Assembly (NCBI GenBank): GCA_945833885.1
Contig: CAMAFY010000005.1
Location: forward strand, 36,492-100,491
Source: an uncultured Bacteroidales bacterium
GTDB taxonomy: Bacteria > Bacteroidota > Bacteroidia > Bacteroidales > Bacteroidaceae
Reading direction: 5' to 3'
Length of the DNA stretch: 64,000 nucleotides
Numbering within the stretch: position 1 is the stretch's first letter; every line of letters begins with the position of its first letter. The notes beneath the pieces are model-generated. The model was not told the DNA's origin, did no database searches, and worked only from the letters and a program-made list of their open reading frames with translations. Shown one piece after another: positions 37,617 through 47,052 of this stretch. A program made the translations under genes and the position numbers.

Positions 37617-38183
37617 ATGTCAGTTACAGTGATTATTGTCTTAATTGTCGTGCTGCTTGTCGTGCTTTGGCTGGTGGCTTCCTACAATACCCTGGTGCGT
37701 CTCCGCGTGTCCCGCGAGAATGCTTTTGCCAACATCGACATCCAACTCAAACAACGCTACGACCTGATTCCGCAACTCGTGTCCACCGTCAAGGGATATG
37801 CCACCCACGAACGCGAACTTCTGGAGTCGGTAACCCGCGCACGCACCGCAGCCATGAGCGCTACCACCACCAATGAGAAGATTGAGGCCGACAACGTGCT
37901 TTCCAACGCTTTGGCAGGACTTCGCGTGAGCCTTGAGGCTTATCCCGACCTGAAAGCCAACCAGAACTTCCTGCAGTTGCAGGGCGAAATCTCCGACATC
38001 GAGAACAAACTTGCCGCTGCCCGCCGCTTCTTCAACTCCACTACGCGCGAATTGAACGTCACCGTGCAGAGTTTTCCTACGAACCTTTTGGCCGGAATGT
38101 TCGGTTTCAAGACCGAACCCATGTTTGAAATCAGTGCCAACGAGCGTGCCCAGCATGAGAAGGCACCTGAAATCAAGTTCTAA
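37617..38183 (+). CDS. lemA: LemA family protein
   Basis: Membrane-anchored helical protein of 188 residues. One N-terminal membrane helix (VTVIIVLIVVLLVVLWLVAS) is followed by the family helix NTLVRLRVSRENAFANIDIQ, LKQRYDLIPQLVSTVKGYA and the C-terminal RRFFNSTTRELN ... FPTNLLAGMFGF. The ATG at 37617 is the natural start. It precedes the M48 peptidase gene by 18 bases. LemA and HtpX-like peptidases are found together in many Bacteroidetes and are thought to act in membrane protein quality control; the exact role is open. Confidence 0.94.
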   Translation: MSVTVIIVLIVVLLVVLWLVASYNTLVRLRVSRENAFANIDIQLKQRYDLIPQLVSTVKGYATHERELLESVTRARTAAMSATTTNEKIEADNVLSNALAGLRVSLEAYPDLKANQNFLQLQGEISDIENKLAAARRFFNSTTRELNVTVQSFPTNLLAGMFGFKTEPMFEISANERAQHEKAPEIKF

Positions 38184-38201
38184 AATCCCGACTTTGGAAG
38201 T

Positions 38202-39197
38202 ATGCAATACGTAGGAATTCATGCCCAACAGGTGCGCAACAACATGCGCTCGCTGATGTTGCTCTGCTGTTTCCCGCTCATCATCCTCCTTCTGGTCTGG
38301 TTCTTCTTCCTCATCCTCGTAAGTCTGGAGCAGGATCCCCTGTCGACTGTCGACCCTGCTGTGGTGGCGCTTGCCGAAACCATCGACACTTTGCCTTGGG
38401 TGGTCGGCATTATCGGTGTATGGTTCCTCATAGCCTTCTTCTCAAACACCGCAATGGTGCGTTCGGCCACGGGAGCCCGACCCCTTGAGCGCCGTGAAAA
38501 TCCGCGCGTCTACAACATTGTCGAGAATCTTTGCATTGCCGGGGGCATGAACATGCCGAAGGTCAATGTCATCGATACGCCGATGCTGAACGCTTTTGCC
38601 TCGGGAATCGATGAAAAGAGTTATACCGTGACGGTCACAACGGGCATCTGCGAGCGCCTGAATGACGAGGAATTGGCGGGAGTGATTGCACACGAACTCA
38701 CCCACATCCGCAACCGCGACACGCGTCTGCTGATCATCAGCATCGTTTTCGTGGGCATCATGTCGGCCATCATGAGCATTGCCTTCCGGGCACTTTGGAA
38801 CGGTATGCTTTATGGTGGCGGCAATCGTCGCAGCAACAGCCGCAACGGCAACGACGGAGGTGCGGTGTCGTTCATCGTCATCGCCGCCATCGCCGCCGTC
38901 TTGGCCGCCTTGGGCTACTTCTTCACGCTGCTCACCCGCTTCGCCATTTCCCGTAAACGCGAGTATATGGCCGATGCCGGCGGTGCCGAACTGTGCGGAA
39001 ATCCGTTGGCTTTGGCGTCGGCGTTGCGCAAAATCAGCGCGGACCCCATGCCGGCTGCCAAAGGTCGTGAGGATGTGGCACAACTCTTCATCATCCATTC
39101 CTCGTTGAGTGGTGGCGGATTTTCCAATCTTTTCACCGAAATGTTTGCCACACACCCCTCCACGGAGAGCCGCATCCAGTATCTCGAACAGTTTTGA
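38202..39197 (+). CDS. M48 family zinc metalloprotease, HtpX-like
   Basis: Integral membrane zinc protease of 331 residues. Two hydrophobic hairpins flank the catalytic domain (LMLLCCFPLIILLLVWFFFL near 19-38; a second pair near 62-82), and the active site is HELTH at 164-168 followed by the third zinc ligand Glu in REYMADAGGAEL. A Gly/Asn/Arg-rich loop (YGGGNRRSNSRNGNDGGA) lies between membrane segments. It ends with the HtpX-type THPSTESRIQYLE. Second gene of the lemA transcript, closed by the terminator at 39271. Confidence 0.93.
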   Translation: MQYVGIHAQQVRNNMRSLMLLCCFPLIILLLVWFFFLILVSLEQDPLSTVDPAVVALAETIDTLPWVVGIIGVWFLIAFFSNTAMVRSATGARPLERRENPRVYNIVENLCIAGGMNMPKVNVIDTPMLNAFASGIDEKSYTVTVTTGICERLNDEELAGVIAHELTHIRNRDTRLLIISIVFVGIMSAIMSIAFRALWNGMLYGGGNRRSNSRNGNDGGAVSFIVIAAIAAVLAALGYFFTLLTRFAISRKREYMADAGGAELCGNPLALASALRKISADPMPAAKGREDVAQLFIIHSSLSGGGFSNLFTEMFATHPSTESRIQYLEQF

Positions 39198-39270
39198 ATC
39201 CGCTGACGGATGCTCGGATTCCGATGTCCGTCCGGCAGGAAAACCTACATAAGGCTATTGAAAAATTTTT

Positions 39271-39312
39271 GCGCCGCAGCAGGAACCCGTTTCCCGTTGC
39301 GGCGCATTTTTC
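39271..39312 (+). terminator. Terminator of the lemA-M48 transcript
   Basis: Stem GCGCCGCA (39271-39278) / TGCGGCGC (39298-39305), extended by a GGAAC/GTTTCC inner pairing, then ATTTTTC. Confidence 0.85.
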
Positions 39313-39634
39313 GTGCCGTTTTCCTGATGTCTCCTCCCTGTTCTTCTGCCATTTCCACTCCGGATTCTGCCCTTTACCTGTTCCGCTTTACGGTGGTTCC
39401 CGGCCCGGTGTCCAGTTGCTTCCCGTCCGTATTCCCGACCTTCTCCGCTCCGGCTTTTGCCCATCCCCTAACTTTCTTCCGGCTCTTTCCTGCCTGCGTG
39501 CGCGGCTCTTTGTCAGTGGGGGGCCGTATGCCGCGTGGCGCTGTCCGCATTTCCGTGTGAAAAATATGGGGAAAGATGCGGAAATCGTGCGGAAGTTTCA
39601 GTTGGAATGTGGGTGGGAATTCGTCGGAAAGGTG

Positions 39635-39880
39635 CGGAAAACGCCGTTGAAATCTATGGTAAAATCCGGTGGGAAAATGCGGAGGAACCGGATGCAAACT
39701 GCGGAACTTTCCGCTGGAAAGTGCGGCACTTTTTGAGGTGAACATCGGATGTTTCCGATGGAAAATGCGGATGTTTCCACAGTCCGTTTCCGAACCGTCT
39801 GTTTCCCGTTGCCGAACCGTCTGTTTCCCGTTGCCGAACCATCTGTTTCCCGTTGCCGGCAGTCTGTTCCGTTGGTCCGC
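39635..39880. repeat. Long 22-bp array with two unit families, between convergent genes
   Basis: The CGG/CGA anchor lies at about 39635, 39680, 39702, 39724, 39746, 39768, 39791, 39813, 39835 and 39857, steps of 22 (one 23, one 45). The left units are of the GGAAAGTGCGGCACTTT family; the right units read GCCGAACCGTCTGTTTCCCG. Both families share one register. The array takes up part of the 844-base gap 39198-40041, which has no gene but holds two terminators. Confidence 0.92.
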
Positions 39881-39983
39881 ACACTCTCTTTTCAACGTGC
39901 GGAAATCTGGTTACGAAATGTCGGAAAAAGGGACGTTGGGATAGGCGTGAGGATGCTGTAAAGCGTTGGTGTACAGATATATA

Positions 39984-40023
39984 AAAGCGACGGCGGGTGA
40001 AGGCAAGGACGTCCTTCACCCGC
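39984..40023 (-). terminator. Terminator of the tricorn-like protease gene
   Basis: Stem GCGGGTGAAGG (39993-40003) / CCTTCACCCGC (40013-40023) with a 9-base loop. On the minus strand it is followed by CGTCGCTTTTATATAT, a modest T tract. Confidence 0.7.
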
Positions 40024-40041
40024 TGCAATTATGGGGCTTGC

Positions 40042-43000
40042 TTATTTGTTGTCAATCTGTTTCAGCAGTTCGCGGACGGCAGTTTCCAGTTGCTGGTCCT
40101 GACCTTTCACCACCGTTTCCGGACGGTTGAGCACGTAGATGTCCGGTTCCAGTTGCGTGTTTTCAAGGTAGGAACCATCCGGCAACCGGTATCCGACGAC
40201 GGGAACACCGAAGACGAGCGAGGGATCCTGCAAACGTTCCCAGTTCACGCTGCTCATGGTTCCGGGCACGGGAGCGCCGACAAGTTTGCCGATTCCGCGG
40301 TGCTTGTAGACCCAGGGTGTGCCGTGTGCGTTGCTGTAATTCCCCTCTGCCTGCAGCATAATGCTTGGATGGTTGTAGCGCCGGCTCGGCATATCGCAGG
40401 CCTCACGTCCGCGGATGACCTGTGTGAAATAGTGCTGTCCGGAGAACAACACCTCGATATCCTCGTGCAGACGTCCGCCTCCGTTCTGACGTGTGTCGAT
40501 GACCATGCCCTCGCGTTCGTTGTATTTGCCGAGGATGTCGCTGTAAACGCTGCGGTAAGAGCCGTCGTTCATGCCCTTGATATGGACATATCCGAGGCGA
40601 CCTCCCGAAAGGCTGTCGACCATCTCCTCGCAATGTTTCACCCAACGTTTGTAAAGCAGTTCGTCTTCGCGGCTTGCCGTGATGGGAAGCACCACTTCCT
40701 CCCACTTTCCGTTCTGGTCTTCGAAGCCGACAAGCGTCTTGCGTCCGGCCAGAAGATTGAGCATTTGCGCGATGTCGGTCCCGGCTTTCAGGGGCTCACC
40801 ATTGATGGAAGTGATGCGGTCTCCGGCCTTCACGCGGCTTTTTGCCCGGTCAAAGGGTCCGCCTTCAAGGACATCGGTGACGGTAAGTCCGTCAGCATCC
40901 GGTGCGCTGAGGTCGTAGATCAGACCCAGACTTGCCGTGGCGTCTGCCGCCGGCAACGAGGCATAGAAGCGTCCGCCGCTGTGCGACACGTTGAGTTCGC
41001 CGAGGATTTCGGAAAGCATTTCCGCGAAATCGTAATTGTTTCCAATGTGTGGCAGGAATTTCTCGTAGTTTTCCACCATCAAAGGCCAGTCACATCCGTT
41101 GTAATCGGTGCGGAAAATCTTCTTTTCTATCTGACGTGCCATGTGGCGGAACATGTATTCGCGCTCTGCGGTAAGGTCGATTTTCATGCTCGCGGTGAAG
41201 GTTATGGGCTTCAAGGCATCGCTCTTTCCGTCGATTCTCTTCATGCCGTCGCTTCCGAGAGCGTAGAGATTGCCGTCGTTGTCCATCTCAAAGTGCGGGT
41301 TTTTGGCGTTCGTCTTCGAGATGAGTTTGGTCTCGTGTTTACGGAGGTCCATCTTCCAGAGGTCCATTCCGCTCTCGAAGGCGGCGAAATAGTAGAGGTT
41401 TTCGCCGTCTTTGCTGAGGATGGCGTCTCCGAGGTCGCTGGAATTGGGTGTAAGGCGCACGATACGCTGGCTGATTCCGTTGAAATCGATGTCAAGGGGT
41501 TCCGTAGCATTTCCCTTTTCCTCCGCCTTCGCGTCCTTCTTTCCCTTTTTGTTGTCCTTCTGCTTTCCCTTGTCCTCCTTCTTTCCTTCCTCGTCTTTCT
41601 TCTGAGTCTTCCCCTCAATCTCTTTGAGAAGGGCGTAGTCTTCGGGCGAAAGGCGGAAGCGGTCGTAGGCGTCTTGCGTAAGGAAAGCCAGGAAAGCATC
41701 GTTCTGGCTGCCCCACGATGCGTGGCTTCGCATGCCGTAACGCTCGCTTTCGAAGAGGATGGCTTTGCCGTTCATCACCCAACGTGGGTTGACACTCATG
41801 TATCCACTTTCGGTGATGGGGTGGATGGTGCCGCCCTTTGCGCTCACGATGCCTTGGTCCATGTAGGGGTCGTGGCGGTGTGCGATGTAACTGAGTACAA
41901 ACCATTGGCCGTCAGGACTCCAAGCATAGTCGAAGCCACCGTCCTGAGAATACCATGTGGAACCGTCGGTCACCTCGGTAATCTCCTTAGTGGCGAGGTC
42001 GACGGTCTTGAGTTTTATGCGGTCTTCAATGAAGGCTACGTGCTTGCCGTCGGGGCTGAACTGTGGATAGTTCCGCTCAATGCTGTCGGAAGGCAGGAGG
42101 ATTTCCTCCTCGATGACGGTGGCGTTGGCGAAATTCGGGTCGTCTTCGCGTGCAATCTTCGCGATGCAGAGTTGCCAGTTGCCGCTGCGTTCGGTGGCAT
42201 ATACCAGACTTCGGCCGTCGGGGGCGAAGTCTACGCAGGTCTCGGCGCCGGCGGTGTGGGTGATTTGCCGCGTGGTGTTGTACTCGGTAGACGTCACAAA
42301 GACCTCACCGCGTACGATGAACGCCACCTGTTTTCCGTCGTTGCTGACCGTGCTGCCCTGTGCTCCGGAGGAGAAGTTGAGGCTTGCCACCTGGCTGTCA
42401 TCGTCGCGTGTGAGGGAAATGTCAAGGTGTGTGGGCTCGCCACCCTGGCGTTGAGTATAGATTTCTCCGTTCCAGGTGTAGCATAGTGTGCCGTCGGCGG
42501 CCATACTGAGGAAGCGTACGGGATGCGTTTTGAAGTGTGTGACGGCCTGGGGTTCAATGCCGTTGGACACAGGAGCGCACTTGCTGCCACGGATATGGCG
42601 GTAGACGTTCATGCTTCCTCCGTCGCGTTCGGAGAGGAAATACAGCGTCGTGCCGTCGCGACTGACCACAGGATTGCGGTCTTCTCCGGCATATCGGGTC
42701 AGATTGGTATGGTTTCCGGAGGCGGAATCATAGTACCAGATGTCGCGGGTGATGCTGGATGTGTGGTGTTTTCTCCATTCATCCTCATAGCCTTTGCGGT
42801 CCTGGTAGTAGAATCCCGCGCCGTCGTGGCAGAACGAGATTTGCTCTGCGGGTGTGGCAAGCACCTGAATGGTGCGTCCGCCATTGGCATCCACCTTGTA
42901 AAGTTCAGGCAAGGTAGATGTCGGGAACAGCACACTTTTGGCGGGATCCTGGATGCACGCCCCGAAATATACCCACTTCCCGTCGGGGGAGAACGACTGC

Positions 43001-43335
43001 GGCACCTCGTTGGCGCTGTTGAAGGTCAGGCGTTTTGCCGTCCCGCCGGTGGCAGGCATCACATAAACGTCGAGATTTCCGTGGCGGTCGCTGGCAAAAG
43101 CAATGTGCTTTCCGTCGGGACTCCATACGGGATTGCATTCATAACTCGGCTGTGCCGTCAGGCGTTGCGCCTCTCCTCCCCTGGAGGATACGGCATAAAT
43201 GTCGCCCATGTAGCAGAATACCACCTGCTGACCGTCGGGACTGATCTGCACATCGCGGAGCCATAGCGGACTATCTGCGGCACTTGCACCCAAACTCAGG
43301 GCTGTGCTGACAGCGAAAAGGAGTGTTTTCTTCAT
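40042..43335 (-). CDS. Exported tricorn-like S41 protease with beta-propeller and PDZ domain
   Basis: Large protease of 1097 residues that probably trims peptides in the periplasm. ATG 43335 opens a signal peptide (MKKTLLFAVSTALSLGASA). Residues 25-330 form a WD40/TolB-like beta-propeller (ISPDGQQVVFCYMGDIYAVS, VWSPDGKHIAFASDRHG), a second propeller runs to about 560 and beyond. A Lys/Glu-rich insert (KKDEEGKKEDKGKQKDNKKG) occupies roughly 575-610. A PDZ domain (DVLEGGPFDRAKSRVKAGDR) lies near 860, and the S41 core has MVIDTRQNGGG and LQAEGNYSNAHGTPW with the likely nucleophile Ser near 1001. Upstream in-frame codons to 43842 overlap xylE and a repeat array and are rejected. Single-gene transcript with its own terminator. 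Confidence 0.92.
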   Translation of the reverse strand: MKKTLLFAVSTALSLGASAADSPLWLRDVQISPDGQQVVFCYMGDIYAVSSRGGEAQRLTAQPSYECNPVWSPDGKHIAFASDRHGNLDVYVMPATGGTAKRLTFNSANEVPQSFSPDGKWVYFGACIQDPAKSVLFPTSTLPELYKVDANGGRTIQVLATPAEQISFCHDGAGFYYQDRKGYEDEWRKHHTSSITRDIWYYDSASGNHTNLTRYAGEDRNPVVSRDGTTLYFLSERDGGSMNVYRHIRGSKCAPVSNGIEPQAVTHFKTHPVRFLSMAADGTLCYTWNGEIYTQRQGGEPTHLDISLTRDDDSQVASLNFSSGAQGSTVSNDGKQVAFIVRGEVFVTSTEYNTTRQITHTAGAETCVDFAPDGRSLVYATERSGNWQLCIAKIAREDDPNFANATVIEEEILLPSDSIERNYPQFSPDGKHVAFIEDRIKLKTVDLATKEITEVTDGSTWYSQDGGFDYAWSPDGQWFVLSYIAHRHDPYMDQGIVSAKGGTIHPITESGYMSVNPRWVMNGKAILFESERYGMRSHASWGSQNDAFLAFLTQDAYDRFRLSPEDYALLKEIEGKTQKKDEEGKKEDKGKQKDNKKGKKDAKAEEKGNATEPLDIDFNGISQRIVRLTPNSSDLGDAILSKDGENLYYFAAFESGMDLWKMDLRKHETKLISKTNAKNPHFEMDNDGNLYALGSDGMKRIDGKSDALKPITFTASMKIDLTAEREYMFRHMARQIEKKIFRTDYNGCDWPLMVENYEKFLPHIGNNYDFAEMLSEILGELNVSHSGGRFYASLPAADATASLGLIYDLSAPDADGLTVTDVLEGGPFDRAKSRVKAGDRITSINGEPLKAGTDIAQMLNLLAGRKTLVGFEDQNGKWEEVVLPITASREDELLYKRWVKHCEEMVDSLSGGRLGYVHIKGMNDGSYRSVYSDILGKYNEREGMVIDTRQNGGGRLHEDIEVLFSGQHYFTQVIRGREACDMPSRRYNHPSIMLQAEGNYSNAHGTPWVYKHRGIGKLVGAPVPGTMSSVNWERLQDPSLVFGVPVVGYRLPDGSYLENTQLEPDIYVLNRPETVVKGQDQQLETAVRELLKQIDNK

Positions 43336-43400
43336 TATTTCTCGGATGATTAGTCGGATGGGGTTTGAATTTTCGGGCAGAAACATCTGCACGTTGCGCT

Positions 43401-43530
43401 GGAAAATGCGGTGCAAAGGCTCTGGAAATTCGTAAAGATGCTTTCGGAAATACGGCGCATTGCCATGAGAAATGCGGAGAAAAGACGCAGTAAATGCGGC
43501 ATCTTTGCGGGCAAAACATCGGCTTCCGCA
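43401..43530. repeat. 22-bp degenerate array upstream of the tricorn-like gene
   Basis: GGAAAATGCGG-type units start at 43401, 43424, 43446, 43468, 43490 and 43512 (one step of 23, the rest 22). CATCTTTGCGGGC is repeated at the right end. It fills much of the 218-base gap. Confidence 0.85.
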
Positions 43531-43553
43531 GCATCTTTGCGGGCTTCCGTTGG

Positions 43554-45023
43554 CTATTTCTTCCAAAGCCGGTTCATTTCTTCCAGAGTTTTTCCCTTGG
43601 TTTCGGGCACAAGTCGCCATACGAAGAGCGCTGCCAGCAGGCAGAATCCGCCGTAAAGGGCGTAGACAAAGATGTGGCCGAAGTGGTCGCCGGGTTGAAG
43701 TTCCATGTTGTACATCGGCACAAAGGATGAACTTACGGCGAAGTTGGCTATCCATTGGAAGGCAACTGCGATGGCAACTGCGGCACCACGGATGGTGTTG
43801 GGGAAGATTTCGGAGATGAGAACCCAGCAGATGGGACCCCAACTGAACATGAAACTGGCGCTGTAAACCATGATGGCAGCGGCGGCGAACAGCGGATTGA
43901 GTTCCAAAAGGTTGACGGCTGCGAAGGCAAGTGCGCCGGCTGCCATGCCAAGGCTTCCGCTGATGAGCAACGGTTTGCGGCCAAGTCGCTCGACAGTGAA
44001 GATGGCGACGAGGGTGAACAATATGTTTACGATGCCCATAAATACGGTAAACAGCATGGCATTGTCAAAACCGCAGGAGGCAAAGATGCGGGGTGCGTAG
44101 TAGAGAACAGCGTTGATGCCGACGAATTGCTGGAACACCGAGAGCATGATTCCCACGAAAATCACCAGAACACCGTAGGTCAGCAGGGGCTCGGTCTCGG
44201 CTTTGATGCTGTTTTTGATGTCGTTGAAGATGCTTTCTGCCGCTTCCTTGCCGTTGATGTTCTGCAGAACGTTCCGCGCTTCCTTGTCGCGGCCGGTCAT
44301 GACAAGGTATCTCGGCGTCTCGGGAACGCAGAAAAGTAGGCAGAAGAACAGGGCTGCGGGTACGGCTTCGCTGACAAACATGTAGCGCCATCCGATCTCT
44401 GTGCACCATGTTGCGGCATCGGGATTGAGAATGGCGTAAACATTCTCACCCACTTGTTCGATGATTGGGGCGATATGTTCGCCAAGAATGGCGTAATTGA
44501 CAAAGTATACCACCAGTTGTCCAAAGATTATGGCAAACTGGTTCCAACTTACGAGTTTGCCACGTAGGTGAGATGGCGCGATTTCTGCAATATACATCGG
44601 GCAGATGGCCGAAGCCAGTCCTACGCCGATGCCGCCCACGATGCGGTAAATGTTGAAGGCGATGAGTACGCTGAGCCCAGGTTTCCCATGCTCAAAGAAG
44701 AGGAATTCGGGGCAATAACTTCCCAAAGCACTGAGGAAGAACAGCAGTCCTGCCACTTTTAGTGTGCTTCGGCGGCCCAAATGTGTGGCAAGAACGCCGC
44801 TAAGGAAACTGCCAATGATGCAGCCGATAAGGGCACTGGAACAGGAAATGCCGTGGTATACGTCGGAATATACAAATTCTGTTGAGCCGATGAAGAAGGC
44901 TTGCAGGCCTTTTTCCGCACCACTGATGACAGCAGTGTCGTATCCGAAGAGAAGACCTCCGATGACGGCAACGAGAACAACGCTGTAAAGGTAGAAATTG
45001 TTTGTTGTTTTGGTGTTTTTCAT
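43554..45023 (-). CDS. xylE: Sugar:proton symporter, XylE-like (major facilitator family)
   Basis: Inner-membrane importer of 489 residues with twelve hydrophobic segments. Sugar-porter signatures: GYDTAVISGAEKG, SGVLATHLGRRSTLK, RIVGGIGVGLASAICPMYIAE-type loop (IGVGLASAICPMYIAEIAP), VPETPRYLVMTGR, FQQFVGINAVLYYAPRIF and PETKGKTLEEMNRLW. D-xylose is the likely substrate because xylA and xylB lie immediately upstream. A terminator at 45363-45403 separates it from xylA, so expression may be partly independent. Confidence 0.9.
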   Translation of the reverse strand: MKNTKTTNNFYLYSVVLVAVIGGLLFGYDTAVISGAEKGLQAFFIGSTEFVYSDVYHGISCSSALIGCIIGSFLSGVLATHLGRRSTLKVAGLLFFLSALGSYCPEFLFFEHGKPGLSVLIAFNIYRIVGGIGVGLASAICPMYIAEIAPSHLRGKLVSWNQFAIIFGQLVVYFVNYAILGEHIAPIIEQVGENVYAILNPDAATWCTEIGWRYMFVSEAVPAALFFCLLFCVPETPRYLVMTGRDKEARNVLQNINGKEAAESIFNDIKNSIKAETEPLLTYGVLVIFVGIMLSVFQQFVGINAVLYYAPRIFASCGFDNAMLFTVFMGIVNILFTLVAIFTVERLGRKPLLISGSLGMAAGALAFAAVNLLELNPLFAAAAIMVYSASFMFSWGPICWVLISEIFPNTIRGAAVAIAVAFQWIANFAVSSSFVPMYNMELQPGDHFGHIFVYALYGGFCLLAALFVWRLVPETKGKTLEEMNRLWKK

Positions 45024-45093
45024 GTTGGGGTTAGCCGGAAATTTTGTGGCCTTTCGTCAGAAAAAATCGCTGAATCCCGTCGGAGAGAGTTCC

Positions 45094-45315
45094 GGTGTCA
45101 GACTTGAAATCTTCTGGTGTCTGCTGAGAAGACTGTCAGTGTCAGGCGGGAAGACTGTCAGTGCCGGTTTGGATGACTGCTGATTTTTTTTGTAAGACTT
45201 GCCGGTGTCTGAAGGGGAATTTGGCGGTGTCTGTCGGTAAGACTTCCGTGATTTCTCAGGGAATGTGCCGTGTTTTTCGTCGGAAAATGCCGGAGGTCCA
45301 TCGCGAAACGGCATG
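45094..45315. repeat. 22-bp tandem array between xylE and xylA
   Basis: GGTGTC/AGTGTC and variants lie at 45094, 45116, 45138, 45160, 45204, 45226, 45248, 45270 and 45292, all multiples of 22 apart. A good unit is GTCAGTGTCAGGCGGGAAGA. It fills much of the 417-base gap 45024-45440; no gene is seen. Confidence 0.92.
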
Positions 45316-45362
45316 AATGTTGCCGCGAAAGACGGGGATGGACCGTAAGGAAAAGAAAGTAA

Positions 45363-45403
45363 AAATCCCCACAGGCAAGGCACTGCGCCCCTGTCTGTGG
45401 GGA
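45363..45403 (-). terminator. Terminator after xylA
   Basis: Stem TCCCCACAG (45366-45374) / CTGTGGGGA (45395-45403) with a second pairing inside the loop; on the minus strand ATTTTTAC follows. It separates xylBA from xylE. Confidence 0.8.
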
Positions 45404-45440
45404 AGATTGAGCGGTGTTATGGCGTCATGCGCTGCCGGAA

Positions 45441-46751
45441 TCAGCAGTACATGGCAACGATTGCTTCGTAAAGTTCCTGACGACCAGAGGTTTGCTTGGG
45501 CTCATTTACCGTCTTTCCGTACTCATAAGCCTCCTCAAGAGTCATCTTTCCTTCCTCGAATTTCTTGCCAAGACCGGTGTCGAAACTTGCATAGCGCTGT
45601 GCTTTCATTTCGAGATAGGGGCTTTCTTCGAGCAGACGTGCGGCATTTTCCAGTGCGCGTGCCATAGCATCCATACCCGAAATGTGGGCGATGAAGATGT
45701 CTTCAAGGTCAGTTGAGTTGCGACGTGTCTTGGCATCGAAGTTCGTTCCTCCGGTTCCGAGGCCGCCGCCACGGATGATTTCCATCCAGGCCTGCGTGAG
45801 TTCGTACTGGTCGATGGGGAATTGGTCGGTGTCCCATCCGTTCTGGTAGTCGCCACGGTTGGCATCGATGCTTCCAAGCATGCCGGCATCTACCGCGCAG
45901 GCCAGTTCATGTTCAAAGGTATGTCCGGCAAGTGTGGCGTGATTGACCTCGATATTCACCTTGAAGTCCTGGTCAAGACCGTTGGCGCGCAGGAATCCGA
46001 TGACGGTTTCTGTGTCAACGTCGTACTGATGCTTGGAGGGTTCCATCGGTTTTGGCTCAATCAGGAAGGTTCCTTTGAAGCCTTTTGCGCGGGCATAGTC
46101 GCGTGCCATGCGCAACATTGTTGCCATATGAGCCTTCTCGCGCCGCATATCGGTGTTCAAAAGGCTCATATATCCTTCACGACCGCCCCAGAATACGTAA
46201 TTTTCAGCGCCAAGTTTGATGCCAGCATCAATAGCATTTTTGATTTGTACAATGGCTCGGGCCACAACATCGAAGTCCGGATTGGTGGAAGCGCCGTTCA
46301 TGTAGCGGGCGTTGCCAAAGACGTTGGCCGTAGACCACAGCAGTTTGATGCCCGTAGCCTCCATCTTTTCTTTCAGATAGTCGGTGATGGCTGCCAGGTT
46401 CTGCTCGTATTCCTCTACGCTTCCGCCCTCACAGATAAGGTCAACATCGTGGAAACAGAAATAAGGGATGCCGAGTTTTTCCATGATTTCAAAGCCGGCG
46501 TCGGCCTTATGTTTTGCACGTTCCAGCGCCGTCTCCCCTTCATTCCAAGGGAATGCTTTGGTGCCGCCGCCGAATTGGTCGCCACCTTCTGCGCAAAGTG
46601 TGTGCCACCATGCCATGGCAAAGCGCAACCAGTCCTTCATAGGACGGCCCATTATCACCTTTTCTGCATCGTAATAGTGGAAAGCCATCGGGTTCTTGCT
46701 CTCCTTACCCTCGAAGGGAATCTTGCCGATTTGGGGAAAGTATTCTTTCAT
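45441..46751 (-). CDS. xylA: Xylose isomerase
   Basis: Interconverts D-xylose and D-xylulose in the cytosol using two divalent metals. The 436 residues match the long (class II) xylose isomerases. Catalytic blocks are [10 protein letters not shown] (active-site His and Asp), [33 protein letters not shown], the metal-ligand [15 protein letters not shown] and [20 protein letters not shown]. Start ATG 46751. It lies 301 bases downstream of xylB with a repeat array between, and is followed by a terminator and xylE. No XylR-type regulator is present in the window. Confidence 0.97.
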   Translation of the reverse strand: MKEYFPQIGKIPFEGKESKNPMAFHYYDAEKVIMGRPMKDWLRFAMAWWHTLCAEGGDQFGGGTKAFPWNEGETALERAKHKADAGFEIMEKLGIPYFCFHDVDLICEGGSVEEYEQNLAAITDYLKEKMEATGIKLLWSTANVFGNARYMNGASTNPDFDVVARAIVQIKNAIDAGIKLGAENYVFWGGREGYMSLLNTDMRREKAHMATMLRMARDYARAKGFKGTFLIEPKPMEPSKHQYDVDTETVIGFLRANGLDQDFKVNIEVNHATLAGHTFEHELACAVDAGMLGSIDANRGDYQNGWDTDQFPIDQYELTQAWMEIIRGGGLGTGGTNFDAKTRRNSTDLEDIFIAHISGMDAMARALENAARLLEESPYLEMKAQRYASFDTGLGKKFEEGKMTLEEAYEYGKTVNEPKQTSGRQELYEAIVAMYC

Positions 46752-46817
46752 GGTCGTAGTATTATAATATTATAGATGAGTGTTTAGAATTTTAAGGATG
46801 GAATTTTGTGGGTTTTA

Positions 46818-46932
46818 GTATAGGGATTTACGGTTTTCAGTACGGGTGTTTATGGTTCCCGGTATAGGGGGCTGTGGTTTTCTGTACAGGGATTTGTGGC
46901 TTTCTGTACAGGGATTTGTGGTTTTAGGGATG
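46818..46932. repeat. 22-bp tandem array between xylA and xylB
   Basis: TGTACAGGGATTTGTGGC-type units have GGG at 46823, 46844, 46867, 46889 and 46911, steps 21, 23, 22, 22. The two rightmost full units are nearly identical, suggesting a recent duplication. The 301-base gap 46752-47052 has nothing else. Confidence 0.87.
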
Positions 46933-47052
46933 TTGGTTTATGTTTTTTATGACGGCGCCTTATGGCGTTAAGGTTGGTGCTTCCGTATGCTTTGTGCCGA
47001 CGGTTGGCGCGTCAACATCGGCGTTCCGCGTCGGCAATGCGCGCTGATAGCC

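Noticed and set aside
39997..42486. 829-codon open frame on the plus strand
   Set aside because: It lies antisense to the tricorn-like protease, which has clear domains and a signal peptide; the plus frame has no recognisable motif.
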